Assembly (NCBI RefSeq): GCF_009764265.1
Contig: NZ_RWIR01000092.1
Span: forward strand, 426,581-490,580
DNA: 64,000 nucleotides
Direction: 5' to 3'
DNA from: Pseudomonas sp. PB101
GTDB taxonomy: Bacteria > Pseudomonadota > Gammaproteobacteria > Pseudomonadales > Pseudomonadaceae
The translations under genes were made by a program, and so were the position numbers. The notes beneath the pieces were generated by a model. The model was not told the origin of the DNA and ran no database searches. It saw nothing but the letters and a program-made list of their open reading frames with translations. How positions within the stretch are numbered: position 1 is the first letter of the stretch; every line of letters starts with the position of its first letter. Below are positions 33,000 to 42,337 of the stretch, piece after piece.

Positions 33000-34917
33000 G
33001 AGCCCGGGCCCAGTCGAGCTGCTCCGCCGGCACCGGCCGCCCGAACCAGTAGCCCTGACCCAGGTCGCATTCGTGCTCGAGCAGAAATGCCGCCTGCTCG
33101 GCCTGCTCGATCCCCTCGGCATGCACTTGCATGCCCATGCTTTGGGCCAGCGCGATGATCACCCGCGAGATCGCCGCATCATCCTCATCCCAGGGCAATC
33201 CGGCGACGAAGCCCTGGTCGATTTTCAGTTTTTGCACCGGCAGACGCTTGAGCCGCAGCAGCGATGAGTAACCGGTGCCGAAGTCGTCGATGGCCAGGCG
33301 CACGCCCAGCTCGCGCAGGCGATGCATCTGCTCCAGCGCGACTTCTGGATCATCCATCACCGCGCTTTCGGTCACTTCCAGCTCCAGGCAGGCCGGCTCC
33401 AACCCGGTGTCACGCAACACCTGCGCCACCTGCCGGTACAGCTCACGACGGGCGAACAGGCGCGAGGAGATGTTGACCGCAACGAACGACAGCACCACGC
33501 CATCCTGCTGCCACTGACACATCTGCCGGCACGCCTGCGCCATGACCCAGGCATCGATTTCGGCAATCAGACCGGTGCGTTCGGCAACCGGGATGAATTC
33601 CGCCGGCGACACCAGGCCCCGCTGCGGATGCTGCCAACGTACCAGCGCCTCGACGCCAATCAGGCGACTGGTCTTGAGGTCGTGAACCGGCTGGTAATAA
33701 ACCCGCAGCTCTAGCTGGTCCAGGGCGCGGCGCAGTTCAAAGGCGATCTCGACCCGTTGCTGGGCGTGGGCCGTCAGCTCTTCGGTGTACAGGGCATAGT
33801 CATTGCGCCCCGTGCTCTTGGCCTTGAACAGCGCCGAATCGGCATTGCGCAGCAATTGCTCGACGCTCAAGGCATCACCGGGAAACAGGCTGATGCCGAT
33901 GCTGGTGTTGATGAACAGCTGGTGCCCGCCAATCAGGAACGGCTCTTTAAGGCCATCGATGATCCGCTGAGCCAAGGCCGCGGCCTGAACCAGTTGCGGA
34001 CAGCTTTCGGCGAGTACGGCGAACTCATCCCCGCCCAACCGCGCCAGGGTGAAGCCCGGGCCGAACATGGCGCCCAGGCGCTCGGCCACCGCCTTGAGCA
34101 ACTGATCGCCGATGGTATGCCCGAGGCTGTCGTTGATCATCTTGAAATGATCGAGATCGATCATCAGCAGCGCACAGCCGCGCTTGTGCACCTGCGCCGA
34201 AGCCAGGGCCTGCTCGGCGCGGTCGGTGAACAGCAGGCGGTTCGGCAGGTCGGTCAGCGGATCGTGGTGCGCCAGGTGCATCAACTCGTGTTCGGAGTTC
34301 TTGATGGCACTGATATCGGAAAACACCGCCACGTACTGGCTCGGCTGACCGTAGTCATCGCGGATCAGGCGGATCGTCTGCCATTGCGGGTAAATTTCAC
34401 CGCTTTTGCGCCGGTTCCAGATTTCCCCGCTCCATTCCCCGGCGCTTGCGAGCGCGGCGAACATCGCTTGATAGAATTGCGCTGGATGGCGCCCCGACTT
34501 GAACATGTTGGGCCGCTGCCCCAATACATCCTCAGAACCGTAACCGGTGATTTCCATAAAGGCCCGGTTCACATGGACGATCACGCCTTCGCGATTGGTG
34601 ACCAGCACGCCTTCGCGGGTGCAATCGAACACCGCCGTTGCCTGGCGCAGACGCTCGCGGTTGATGTTGCGCTCACGCAATGTGGCGCCGATCCCCAGGC
34701 AGCGCAGCAGCCGCGCGCGGGCAATGAAGATCAACCCGGCGCTGAACAACACCCAGACATAACCGTTGATCAGTTGCCATCGCAGTCGCTCGACGGAGCT
34801 ATCGAAGAAGCTGTTCAATAAATAGCCACTGATCTGCAGCCAAACCACAGAAAGCAACAGATAGAGCAGCGCTGCACGCAAGGCATCGCGATAGGTGGGA
34901 GACATCCGACGATCCAT
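32989..34917 (-). CDS. Membrane PAS-GGDEF-EAL cyclic-di-GMP protein
   Basis: A 642-residue signalling protein. Two membrane helices (about 13-33 and 48-68), a PAS domain (about 92-200, AVFDCTREGVLVTNREGVIV), a GGDEF domain with intact GGDEF at 295-299, and an EAL domain with intact EAL at 423-425 and the DDFGTGYSSL loop. Both cyclase and phosphodiesterase motifs are therefore present. No RxxD inhibition site precedes GGDEF. By gene order it matches PA0285 of PAO1. AAGGAC directly precedes the ATG at 34917, so the ATG four codons in (34905) is a possible alternative start. The last codons come from a REP element. Confidence 0.9.
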   Translation of the reverse strand: MDRRMSPTYRDALRAALLYLLLSVVWLQISGYLLNSFFDSSVERLRWQLINGYVWVLFSAGLIFIARARLLRCLGIGATLRERNINRERLRQATAVFDCTREGVLVTNREGVIVHVNRAFMEITGYGSEDVLGQRPNMFKSGRHPAQFYQAMFAALASAGEWSGEIWNRRKSGEIYPQWQTIRLIRDDYGQPSQYVAVFSDISAIKNSEHELMHLAHHDPLTDLPNRLLFTDRAEQALASAQVHKRGCALLMIDLDHFKMINDSLGHTIGDQLLKAVAERLGAMFGPGFTLARLGGDEFAVLAESCPQLVQAAALAQRIIDGLKEPFLIGGHQLFINTSIGISLFPGDALSVEQLLRNADSALFKAKSTGRNDYALYTEELTAHAQQRVEIAFELRRALDQLELRVYYQPVHDLKTSRLIGVEALVRWQHPQRGLVSPAEFIPVAERTGLIAEIDAWVMAQACRQMCQWQQDGVVLSFVAVNISSRLFARRELYRQVAQVLRDTGLEPACLELEVTESAVMDDPEVALEQMHRLRELGVRLAIDDFGTGYSSLLRLKRLPVQKLKIDQGFVAGLPWDEDDAAISRVIIALAQSMGMQVHAEGIEQAEQAAFLLEHECDLGQGYWFGRPVPAEQLDWARAQSL

Positions 34918-35052
34918 GTCCTTACAAAAAGGTTGGAATTATAGTTTAAAGACACATCCAGCCACTCTTATCTGAAAGGGTGACTGGTTTTCTGTGTTGG
35001 CTTAGTGATAATGCAACGGCTGTTTTTTTCTTTATCGAGGGCCCTACAGCCT

Positions 35053-36237
35053 ATGTGGTACGAAGGTTTTCTTGGCTTGTCCGCCTGGTCACTGGTGGCA
35101 GTCACCCTGCTGATGACCCACGTCACGATCATCGCCGTCACGGTCTATCTGCATCGTTACTCGGCCCATCGCTCCCTGGAGCTGAATGGGGGCCTCAAGC
35201 ATTTCTTCCGTTTCTGGCTGTGGCTGACCACGGCGCAGAACACCCGCGAGTGGACCGCCATTCACCGCAAGCATCACGCCAAATGCGAAACCGTCGATGA
35301 TCCGCACAGCCCGGTCGTCAAGGGCTTGTCCACGGTGCTGCGCAAAGGCGCCGAGCTGTACCGCGCCGAAGCGGAGAACCCCGAGACCCTGCGCATCTAC
35401 GGCAAGAACTGCCCCGAAGACTGGATCGAGCGCAACCTCTATAGCCGTTTCCCGCTGCTGGGCATCGCGATCATGGGCGTTATCGACGTGCTGCTGTTCG
35501 GGACCATCGGCATCACCATCTGGGCCATCCAGATGATGTGGATCCCGGTGTGGGCCGCCGGTGTGGTCAATGGCCTGGGCCACGCCATCGGCTACCGCAA
35601 CTTCGAATGCCGCGATGCGGCGACCAACCTGGTGCCGTGGGGCATCCTGATTGGCGGCGAAGAACTGCATAACAACCATCACACCTACCCTAACTCGGCA
35701 AAACTGTCGGTGAAGAAGTGGGAATTCGACCTGGGATGGGCATGGATTAAAGTCTTCAGTTTCCTGCGCCTGGCCAAGGTTCAGCGGGTTGCGCCCATCG
35801 CCCATCGCGTCGAAGGCAAGGGCAGCCTGGACATGGACACCGCCATGGCGATCCTCAACAACCGCTTCCAGATCATGGCCCAGTACCGCAAGCTGGTGAT
35901 CGGCCCGCTGGTCAAGCAAGAGCTGGAAAAGGTCGATCACTCGGTCCGTCACCAGTTCCACCGGGCCAAACGCCTGCTCTCGCGGGAGACCAGCCTGCTG
36001 GATGACAAACACCACGTGCGCATCCAGAACATGCTCGAGCACAGTCAGGCGCTGAAGGTAATTTACGAGAAACGCCTGGCCCTGCAGCAGATCTGGGTCA
36101 AGACCAGCTCAAATGGCCACGACATGCTGGCGGCCATCAAGGACTGGGTACACGAAGCCGAAGCCAGCGGGATTCAATCCCTGCGCGACTTCGCCGATCA
36201 GTTGAAAACCTACTCCCTGCGTCCAACCGCCGCCTGA
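35053..36237 (+). CDS. desA: Acyl-lipid delta-9 fatty-acid desaturase (DesA)
   Basis: A 394-residue membrane desaturase that would introduce double bonds into phospholipid acyl chains under oxygen. I start it at MWYEGFLGLS (35053), matching PA0286 as I recall it; an upstream in-frame ATG is at 35005. His boxes are HRYSAHRS, HRKHHAKCET and HNNHHTYPNS, with membrane helices between them. A 130-residue polar C-terminal extension rich in helices follows (HSVRHQFHRAKRLLSRETSL). It is divergent from the GGDEF-EAL gene, the order also found in PAO1. Confidence 0.9.
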   Translation: MWYEGFLGLSAWSLVAVTLLMTHVTIIAVTVYLHRYSAHRSLELNGGLKHFFRFWLWLTTAQNTREWTAIHRKHHAKCETVDDPHSPVVKGLSTVLRKGAELYRAEAENPETLRIYGKNCPEDWIERNLYSRFPLLGIAIMGVIDVLLFGTIGITIWAIQMMWIPVWAAGVVNGLGHAIGYRNFECRDAATNLVPWGILIGGEELHNNHHTYPNSAKLSVKKWEFDLGWAWIKVFSFLRLAKVQRVAPIAHRVEGKGSLDMDTAMAILNNRFQIMAQYRKLVIGPLVKQELEKVDHSVRHQFHRAKRLLSRETSLLDDKHHVRIQNMLEHSQALKVIYEKRLALQQIWVKTSSNGHDMLAAIKDWVHEAEASGIQSLRDFADQLKTYSLRPTAA

Positions 36238-36369
36238 CCTGTAGGAGCCGGCTTGCTGGCGATAGCGCCCTGAAAGACGCCATCGCCGGCAAGCCGGACT
36301 CCTACCGGCCCGCGTTATCCCGAAGTGACCGTACCGCCCGGCGGGAGCAAGCTCCCTCGCCACAAAAGG
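36238..36369. repeat. REP pair plus a half element of another type
   Basis: Inverted copies of GTAGGAGCCGGCTTGC(T/C)GGC (36238-36263 and 36278-36306) start immediately after the desA stop. At 36338-36369 there is a half element of the GGCGAGGGAGCTTGCTCCC type. The rest up to 36436 shows nothing else. Confidence 0.75.
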
Positions 36370-36436
36370 CGGGAACTTCATCTGAAAAGCCTTATCTCAA
36401 AGACACTTCGCCATCCCCGGCGGGCCCGGTGTCACC

Positions 36437-37465
36437 GTGATCGATCACGCGGCATGCCCTTTGAGATTTGTGTCGATGGCCCAGAAAAACCTGCAAGACT
36501 CATCTCCGTCCGATTGGCCCGAGGCCGCGCAGACCCTGATGGCGCTGATGCACGCCCAGGGCGAAGTCGCACGCCTGAGCGAACGCGAACAGCTGTTCTG
36601 CACCTTGCTGGCCAGCATTAACGCCGTGCTGTGGGCATTCGATTGGGAAACCCGTCGGGTGCTTTACGTCAGCCCGGCCTATGAACGGATCTTTGGCCGC
36701 TCGGCCGATCGGCTACTGGCCGACTGCAATCAATGGCGCGACAGCATTTACCCTGACGACCTCGACTACGCCGAACGCAGCCTGGCCGAGGTGCTGGACA
36801 AAGGCGCCGTCGAAGACCGCGAGTATCGAATCATCGCCGCCGACGGCCAGGTGCGCTGGCTCAGCGACAAATGCTTCATCAACCGCCAGGCCGAGCCCGG
36901 TCAGCCGGTGATCATCGTCGGCCTCGCCGAAGACATCACTGACAAGAAGCAGATGGAAACCGAACTGCATCGCCTGGCCACCACCGACGCGCTGACCCAG
37001 AGCAGCAATCGCCATCATTTCTTCGAGTGCGCTCACCGCGCGTTCGCACACGCCAGGCAACAGGGCGAGCCGCTGTCGTTTCTGATGCTGGATATTGATG
37101 ACTTCAAAACGATCAATGACACCTACGGCCACCAGGAAGGCGACAACGTGTTGCAACGCATTGCCGAAAGCGGCCGCGCCGCGTTGCGCCGTCGCGACCT
37201 GTTCGGGCGCATTGGCGGTGAGGAATTTGCTGCGGTGTTCCCCGGGTGCACCCCGCAGATGGCCCTGCAAGTGGCTGAACGCCTGCAACGGCAGATCCAG
37301 CAAATGCGCTTCAATCATGAAGGCCAGACGTACGGCATCACCGTCAGCCAGGGCCTGACCAGCCTGAGCGCCGCAGACAAAAACGTGGAGGACCTGTTTT
37401 CCCGGGCGGATGCCGCGATGTATCAGGCCAAGCGCGAGGGCAAGAACCGGATTGTTACTGCCTGA
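36437..37465 (+). CDS. PAS-GGDEF diguanylate cyclase
   Basis: A 342-residue soluble protein; the start may instead be the ATG at 36476 (MAQKNLQDSS). A PAS domain (about 60-170, INAVLWAFDWETRRVLYVSP, then a PAC motif EDITDKKQMETEL) is followed by a GGDEF domain with GGEEF and an inhibition site RRRD five residues before it, so product-inhibited cyclase activity is expected. The cofactor or ligand of the PAS domain is unknown. Gene order matches PA0290. Confidence 0.88.
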   Translation: MIDHAACPLRFVSMAQKNLQDSSPSDWPEAAQTLMALMHAQGEVARLSEREQLFCTLLASINAVLWAFDWETRRVLYVSPAYERIFGRSADRLLADCNQWRDSIYPDDLDYAERSLAEVLDKGAVEDREYRIIAADGQVRWLSDKCFINRQAEPGQPVIIVGLAEDITDKKQMETELHRLATTDALTQSSNRHHFFECAHRAFAHARQQGEPLSFLMLDIDDFKTINDTYGHQEGDNVLQRIAESGRAALRRRDLFGRIGGEEFAAVFPGCTPQMALQVAERLQRQIQQMRFNHEGQTYGITVSQGLTSLSAADKNVEDLFSRADAAMYQAKREGKNRIVTA

Positions 37466-37473
37466 TCAAGCCC

Positions 37474-37570
37474 CCCTGTAGGAGCTGGCTTGCCAGCGAT
37501 TGCGGAGCATCAGGCGACTAAGATGCTGGATGGGACGACCCCATCGCGGGCAAGCCCGCTCCCACAGGGA
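37474..37570. repeat. Hybrid REP pair
   Basis: Left copy GTAGGAGCTGGCTTGCCAGC (37474-37505) and right copy CATCGCGGGCAAGCCCGCTC (37540-37570) belong to different subtypes, so this inverted pair is mixed. It lies between the convergent PAS-GGDEF and HDOD genes. Confidence 0.8.
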
Positions 37571-37583
37571 ATCGCGTGAAAAC

Positions 37584-38798
37584 CTATTTTTTGCGCAGGC
37601 GCATCAACTCCGGCAAGCCGATCTTGAGCAACCGCGCCGTCCGGCTCTTCGCCAGCTCCTCGATGCCCTCATGCTCGGTCAGGCGCGCCATCTGCGCCGC
37701 CATGTTCATCACCAGCGCTTCGCGGGAATAAACCCCGCCACCGAGCTGGTAGGCCGCCGCAATCAGCTCCCGCAGCTCCAGTGGCAGACGCCAGCGCGTG
37801 CGCAGGGCCGAACCGTAGGCGGCGCCATATTCAACCAGCGCTTCACCCACTTCCTCCAACTCGTCCAGCTCGCCGCCGGCCTGTTGCCATTCCTGCAAAC
37901 AGCGCAGCAACGCCAGATCGCCAAGACGATGCAACATGCCAGCGCAATAACAACGCTCCTGATCCAGATCGAGCAAGCGCGCCAGGGTTCGCGCATATTC
38001 GGCGGTGTGCAGTGACAGGTTCCAGTAGCGCTCGGCATAGTCGGCCAATTGCGGATCGCTGAGCCGGGCACTGCGCTTGAGCGCCAGCCCGAGAATCAGG
38101 TTCATGCTCTGCCCGGTGCCCAGGCAATGCAGCGCCTGGGACAGGGTTTGCACAGCGACGCCGCGGTGCTGGGCCGCACTGTTGGCAGCCGCGATCAGCA
38201 CGGCCGTCACCTGCGGATCGGTGCGAATTTCGTCTTCCAGCACCGTCAGGTCGAGGCCATTGGGGTTGAGGCTGCGTTTGACCGCCACTTGCACGTCGGT
38301 CATCAGCGGCGCGCCCTCGGCCAATTCCCGTCGACGCTCCAGATACACCGTCAACGTCATGCCCGGCGCCAGCGACGGCACTTCGCACGCGACTTCTTCG
38401 CCGGCGTGCAGCAGCAACCCCTGCAACCGATGGGTCAGGCTTTCCATGTTCAGGGGCTTGGTCAGATACGCGGCCGGCGCCAGGGGTAAAGCCTCGCGCA
38501 CGCTGGCACTGTCGTTGCGGCTGCTCATTAGAATGAACGGCAGGGGTGGATTACGTTTGCGCTGGCGGATGCTGCGCAGCACATTCAGGCCATCGACGCC
38601 CGGCAACTCCCAGTCGGCGATGACCAGGTCATAGGGGTTGGCAGCCAGCAGCTCCAGCGCCTGCTGACCATCGGCGCACAAATCCAGTCGCGCATCGCAG
38701 CGTACGTTCAACAACACTTCCTTGAGCAGATCCCGGGACCAGGGGTCGGCCTCGGCGATCAGCACTCTCGGAACCGCGGGTAAAATGACGGTTGTCAT
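37584..38798 (-). CDS. Response regulator with HDOD output domain
   Basis: A 404-residue protein. The receiver domain (residues 10-130) has phospho-acceptor Asp62 in VIADWELPG, Lys114 in YLTKPL and acidic residues in IAEADPW. The C-terminal half is an HDOD domain (about 165-360, LTVLEDEIRTDPQVTAVLIA, YCAGMLHRLGDLALLRCL), a non-catalytic relative of HD phosphohydrolases used in signalling. GGGAGAG precedes the ATG. No partner histidine kinase is nearby. PA0267 lies at this position in PAO1, next to gabT. Confidence 0.87.
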   Translation of the reverse strand: MTTVILPAVPRVLIAEADPWSRDLLKEVLLNVRCDARLDLCADGQQALELLAANPYDLVIADWELPGVDGLNVLRSIRQRKRNPPLPFILMSSRNDSASVREALPLAPAAYLTKPLNMESLTHRLQGLLLHAGEEVACEVPSLAPGMTLTVYLERRRELAEGAPLMTDVQVAVKRSLNPNGLDLTVLEDEIRTDPQVTAVLIAAANSAAQHRGVAVQTLSQALHCLGTGQSMNLILGLALKRSARLSDPQLADYAERYWNLSLHTAEYARTLARLLDLDQERCYCAGMLHRLGDLALLRCLQEWQQAGGELDELEEVGEALVEYGAAYGSALRTRWRLPLELRELIAAAYQLGGGVYSREALVMNMAAQMARLTEHEGIEELAKSRTARLLKIGLPELMRLRKK

Positions 38799-38884
38799 AC
38801 AGCTCTCCCTGGCAATGCAAGAACCTTAGCCAATGCTGGCCATTCGATACAGCGCTAATGCGCGGGATACGTTTCAAGAGGCAT

Positions 38885-38911
38885 GAAAAAACCCGCCGAA
38901 GCGGGTTTTTT
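38885..38911. terminator. Terminator after gabT
   Basis: A stem AAAAAACCCGC/GCGGGTTTTTT with a CGAA loop gives a T-run on either strand. It lies just past the gabT stop. Confidence 0.88.
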
Positions 38912-38933
38912 GTGGATCAGGTCACACCGGGGA

Positions 38934-40211
38934 TCACAGCTCGGAGAAGCACTCTTCGATGATCGCCAGACCTTTGTCCAGTTGCTCGTCCGGCGAGGTC
39001 AGCGGTACCAGGACGCGCAGAACGTTGCCGTAGGTGCCGCAGGACAGCAGGATCAGGCCCTTGTCGCGAGCCTTGGCGACAACGGATGCCACGGCTGCAG
39101 CGTTCGGCTTGTGGCTGTCGCCGTTTTCGAACAGCTCGACCGCGATCATCGCGCCCAGGGCACGGACTTCGCCGATCACCGGGTACTTGGCCTGGATGGC
39201 CTTCAGGCCGGTTACCAGACGCTCGCCGACTGCCTTGCAGCGGTCCAGCAGGTTCTCTTCTTCGAACACTTCCATCACGGCCAGGGCCGCGGCGCAAGCG
39301 ATCGGGCTACCGGCGTAGGTGCCGCCCAGGCCGCCTGGAGCGATGGCGTCCATGTATTCGGCCTTGCCGCACACACCGGCCAGCGGGAAGCCGCCAGCGA
39401 TGGATTTGGCGAAGGTGGTCAGGTCGGCAGCAACGCCCATCTGTTCCATGGCGAAGAAGGTGCCGGTACGGCCAGCGCCAGTCTGTACTTCGTCAGCGAT
39501 CAGCAGGATGCCGTGCTGGTCGCACAGGGCACGCAGACGTTTCATGAACGCTGGAGGCGCGACGTAGAAACCACCTTCGCCCTGAACCGGCTCGATGATG
39601 ATTGCAGCGATGTCACGCGGCTCGGCATCGTTCTTGAAGATGCGTTCGATGGAGGCGATCGAATCGTCGATGCTCACACCGTGCAGCTCGTTCGGGTACA
39701 GCGCGCGGAACACGCCGCCTGGCATCAGGCCCATGCCGGCCGAGTAAGGCACGACTTTACCGGTCAGGCCCAGGGTCATCATGGTGCGACCGTGGTAAGC
39801 GCCGGTGAACGCGATTACACCGGCACGGCCAGTGGCGGCACGGGCGATTTTCACGGCGTTTTCCACGGCTTCGGAACCGGTGGTGACCAGCAGGGTTTTC
39901 TTGGCGAAATCACCTGGCACCTTGGCGTTGATTTTTTCGCACACTTCTACGTACGGTTCGTAGGCCAGAACCTGGAAGCAAGTGTGGGTCAGCTTGTTCA
40001 GCTGCTCGGTCACGGCGGCGATGATTTTCGGGTGCACGTGGCCGGTGTTCAGCACGGCAATACCGCCGGCGAAGTCGATGAACTCGCGACCTTCAACGTC
40101 GGTCACGGTAGCGTTCTTCGCGGACTCGGCGAAGATCGGGTGAATCTGGCCAACACCACGTGGAACTGCGTTGGTACGGCGGGCCATCAAATCAGCGTTA
40201 GTCTTGCTCAT
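38934..40211 (-). CDS. gabT: 4-aminobutyrate / 5-aminovalerate aminotransferase
   Basis: A 425-residue class III PLP aminotransferase that moves the amino group of GABA (or 5-aminovalerate, DavT) to 2-oxoglutarate. I start it at 40211 (MSKTNADLMARRTNAVPRGV) with GAGGA 7 bases upstream. Landmarks are FVTTGSEAVENAVKIAR-like LLVTTGSEAVENAVKIARAA, the PLP-stacking EPVQGEGGF, LLIADEVQTGAGRTG with the PLP Asp, and the Schiff-base Lys in TTFAKSIAGGFPLAGV. It lies 185 bases downstream of gabD on the same strand. Confidence 0.95.
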   Translation of the reverse strand: MSKTNADLMARRTNAVPRGVGQIHPIFAESAKNATVTDVEGREFIDFAGGIAVLNTGHVHPKIIAAVTEQLNKLTHTCFQVLAYEPYVEVCEKINAKVPGDFAKKTLLVTTGSEAVENAVKIARAATGRAGVIAFTGAYHGRTMMTLGLTGKVVPYSAGMGLMPGGVFRALYPNELHGVSIDDSIASIERIFKNDAEPRDIAAIIIEPVQGEGGFYVAPPAFMKRLRALCDQHGILLIADEVQTGAGRTGTFFAMEQMGVAADLTTFAKSIAGGFPLAGVCGKAEYMDAIAPGGLGGTYAGSPIACAAALAVMEVFEEENLLDRCKAVGERLVTGLKAIQAKYPVIGEVRALGAMIAVELFENGDSHKPNAAAVASVVAKARDKGLILLSCGTYGNVLRVLVPLTSPDEQLDKGLAIIEECFSEL

Positions 40212-40340
40212 TACATTCCTCATTCGCCGCTCATCGGTCGGCGTGGTTCAAGGATAAAGCGACGGGGATCAACGGCGGCAGCATGCGATGATCGACTGCC
40301 ACAGCGTTCCCGGTCACCGAGAATATTCCGGTTTGAAGCG

Positions 40341-40374
40341 GCGCAAAGGGACAGCGCTCTCGTGCCCTTTGCGC
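40341..40374. other. Perfect hairpin between gabD and gabT
   Basis: A 10-bp perfect inverted repeat GCGCAAAGGG/CCCTTTGCGC with a 14-base loop, without T-run. It probably sets mRNA stability between gabD and gabT. Confidence 0.65.
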
Positions 40375-40396
40375 TTGAAGCAATGCCGTGCCGGGC

Positions 40397-41839
40397 TTAG
40401 ATGCCCAGGCAGAGGTATTTGATTTCCAGGTAATCTTCGATGCCGTACTTGGAGCCTTCACGGCCCAGGCCCGAGGCCTTGATGCCACCGAACGGCGCGA
40501 CTTCGTTGGAGATCAACCCGGTGTTGACGCCGACCATGCCGTATTCCAGAGCTTCAGCCACACGGAACACACGACCCAGGTCGCGGGCATAGAAGTACGA
40601 GGCCAGACCGAACTCGGTGTCGTTGGACATCGCGATCACGTCGGCTTCGTCTTTGAAGCGGAACAGTGGAGCCAGTGGGCCGAAGGTTTCTTCCTTGGCC
40701 ACGGCAGCGTTGTTCGGCACATTGGTCAGGATGGTCGGCTCGAAGAAGTTGCCTTCCATCGGCTTGCCGCCGGACAACACGGTGGCGCCTTTGGAAATGG
40801 CGTCAGCGATGTGCTCCTGAACCTTGGCCACGGCTTTTTCGTCGATCAGCGGGCCAGTGGTGGTGCCGTCTTCCAGACCGTTGCCGATCTTGAGCTTGGC
40901 CACAGCCACTTTCAGCTTCTCGGCGAACGCGTCGTAGACCGAATCCTGAATGTACAGGCGGTTGGCGCAGACGCAGGTCTGGCCGTTGTTGCGGTATTTG
41001 GAAATGATCGCGCCTTCGACGGCCTTATCCAGGTCGGCGTCGTCAAACACGATGAACGGCGCGTTGCCGCCCAGTTCCAGGGACACTTTCTTGATGTCCT
41101 TGGCGCATTCCGACATCAGTTGACGACCGATTTCGGTCGAACCGGTGAAGGACAGCTTGCGCACGATCGGGTTGCTGGTCAGCTCGCTGCCGATGTCGCC
41201 GGCGCTGCCGGAAACCACGCTGAACACGCCAGCCGGGATGCCGGCACGCTGGGCCAGTTCAGCCAGGGCGAAGGCGGAAAACGGAGTTTGCGAAGCAGGC
41301 TTGAGCACCATGGTGCAACCGGCGGCCAGGGCCGGGCCGGCTTTACGGGTGATCATGGCAGCCGGGAAGTTCCACGGGGTGATTGCAGCGGTCACGCCGA
41401 TCGGCTGCTTGATCACGATCAGGCGCTTGTCTGGCTGGTGGCCCGGAATCACGTCACCGTAGATGCGCTTGGCTTCTTCGGCGAACCATTCGATGAAGGA
41501 AGCGGCGTAAACGATTTCGCCCTTGGCTTCGGCCAATGGCTTGCCTTGTTCCAGGGTCATCAGGCGAGCCAGGTCGTCCTGGTTCTCGATGATCAGCTCG
41601 TACCAGCGACGCAGCTTGTTCGCACGCTCTTTGGCGGTCAGTGCACGCCAGGCCGGCAGCGCTTTGTCAGCGGCTTCGATTGCACGGCGGGTTTCGGCAG
41701 CGCCCATTTTCGGCACGGTGCCCAGAATTTCGCCCGTTGCCGGGTTGTTGACCTTGATCGTCTGACCATTGTCCGCATCAACCCACGCGCCATCGATGAA
41801 GGCTTGCTGGCGGAACAACTGGGTGTCTTTAAGCTGCAT
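40397..41839 (-). CDS. gabD: Succinate / glutarate semialdehyde dehydrogenase
   Basis: A 480-residue NAD(P)-dependent aldehyde dehydrogenase that oxidises succinate semialdehyde (or glutarate semialdehyde, DavD) to the acid. I start it at 41839 (MQLKDTQLFRQQAFIDGAWV) with AAGGA upstream. Motifs: cofactor binding FTGSTEIGRQLM, the catalytic Glu in SLELGGNAPFIVFDDAD, and the catalytic Cys in NNGQTCVCANR. With gabT it feeds GABA and lysine-derived 5-aminovalerate into central metabolism. Confidence 0.95.
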   Translation of the reverse strand: MQLKDTQLFRQQAFIDGAWVDADNGQTIKVNNPATGEILGTVPKMGAAETRRAIEAADKALPAWRALTAKERANKLRRWYELIIENQDDLARLMTLEQGKPLAEAKGEIVYAASFIEWFAEEAKRIYGDVIPGHQPDKRLIVIKQPIGVTAAITPWNFPAAMITRKAGPALAAGCTMVLKPASQTPFSAFALAELAQRAGIPAGVFSVVSGSAGDIGSELTSNPIVRKLSFTGSTEIGRQLMSECAKDIKKVSLELGGNAPFIVFDDADLDKAVEGAIISKYRNNGQTCVCANRLYIQDSVYDAFAEKLKVAVAKLKIGNGLEDGTTTGPLIDEKAVAKVQEHIADAISKGATVLSGGKPMEGNFFEPTILTNVPNNAAVAKEETFGPLAPLFRFKDEADVIAMSNDTEFGLASYFYARDLGRVFRVAEALEYGMVGVNTGLISNEVAPFGGIKASGLGREGSKYGIEDYLEIKYLCLGI

Positions 41840-42189
41840 GTCGGCTTTCCTTAACAGCACCGCATAAAGATGCGGAGCGAATTATGATTGTAGAAAGGCG
41901 CCTCGATAGGCTGCCGTCAGGGAAATCATTCACCGGGCTGAAGCACATAAAAAGCGCACTGATTCAAATCGTGCGGCTCAGCACCCAGACAAGAGCGTTT
42001 GAAATCTCAAACGAATCCTAGGATCAAAGGGGGTAAAGGACAATAGCCTGTTCGAAAAAAAGAACGAAAACGACGCTTTTGCCTATTTTTTCTGATCAAC
42101 GTAGCGAACGAGCATTACAGCTTTAAAAAAACGCAGGCGATTCAGCAGCATGGACGCCCGCAATGCATATGCGTATCATGGCGCCCGCT
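41840..42189. other. gabD upstream region and tRNA promoter region
   Basis: 350 bp with no credible gene. The left part holds the gabD leader, with a small hairpin CCGCAT/ATGCGG at 41860-41875. The middle is AT-rich and unremarkable. The right end carries the tRNA-Arg promoter. Confidence 0.5.
42151..42179 (+). promoter_or_regulatory. tRNA-Arg promoter (stringent type)
   Basis: TGGACG (42151-42156), 17-bp spacer, TATCAT (42174-42179), then a GC-rich discriminator GGCGCCCGCTG leading into the tRNA, the pattern of ppGpp-controlled stable-RNA promoters. Confidence 0.6.
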
Positions 42190-42266
42190 GCACCAGTAGC
42201 TCAGCTGGATAGAGTACTGCCCTCCGAAGGCAGGGGTCGTGGGTTCGAATCCCGCCTGGTGCACCA
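42190..42266 (+). tRNA. tRNA-Arg (anticodon CCG)
   Basis: A 77-nt tRNA. The acceptor stem GCACCAG pairs with CTGGTGC, followed by A and an encoded CCA end. The D-arm is AGCTCAGCTGGATAGAGT, the anticodon stem-loop TGCCCTCCGAAGGCA has CCG in the loop, and the T-arm is GTGGGTTCGAATCCCGC. It reads CGG codons. Confidence 0.96.
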
Positions 42267-42281
42267 TACGCAGAAACAAGA

Positions 42282-42316
42282 AAGCCCCAGGCCTTGCAGG
42301 CCCGGGGCTTTTTTGT
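42282..42316 (+). terminator. Terminator after tRNA-Arg
   Basis: An AAGCCCCAGGCC / GGCCCGGGGCTT hairpin followed by six T, 15 bases past the tRNA. It may also stop the tetR transcript from the other side. Confidence 0.85.
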
Positions 42317-42337
42317 TGGCTGTGAAACCGATGCATC

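Noticed and set aside
2135..37570. CRISPR-like interpretation of the recurring GGCTTGC palindromes
   Set aside because: The copies are scattered singly or as inverted pairs in intergenic gaps, with no regular spacers or cas genes. They are REP elements.
40341..40374. Sigma-54 promoter inside the gabD-gabT gap
   Set aside because: GGGCACGAGAGCGCT on the minus strand has the -24 GG-like part, but the -12 element is CGCT instead of TTGC, and it sits inside a perfect hairpin.
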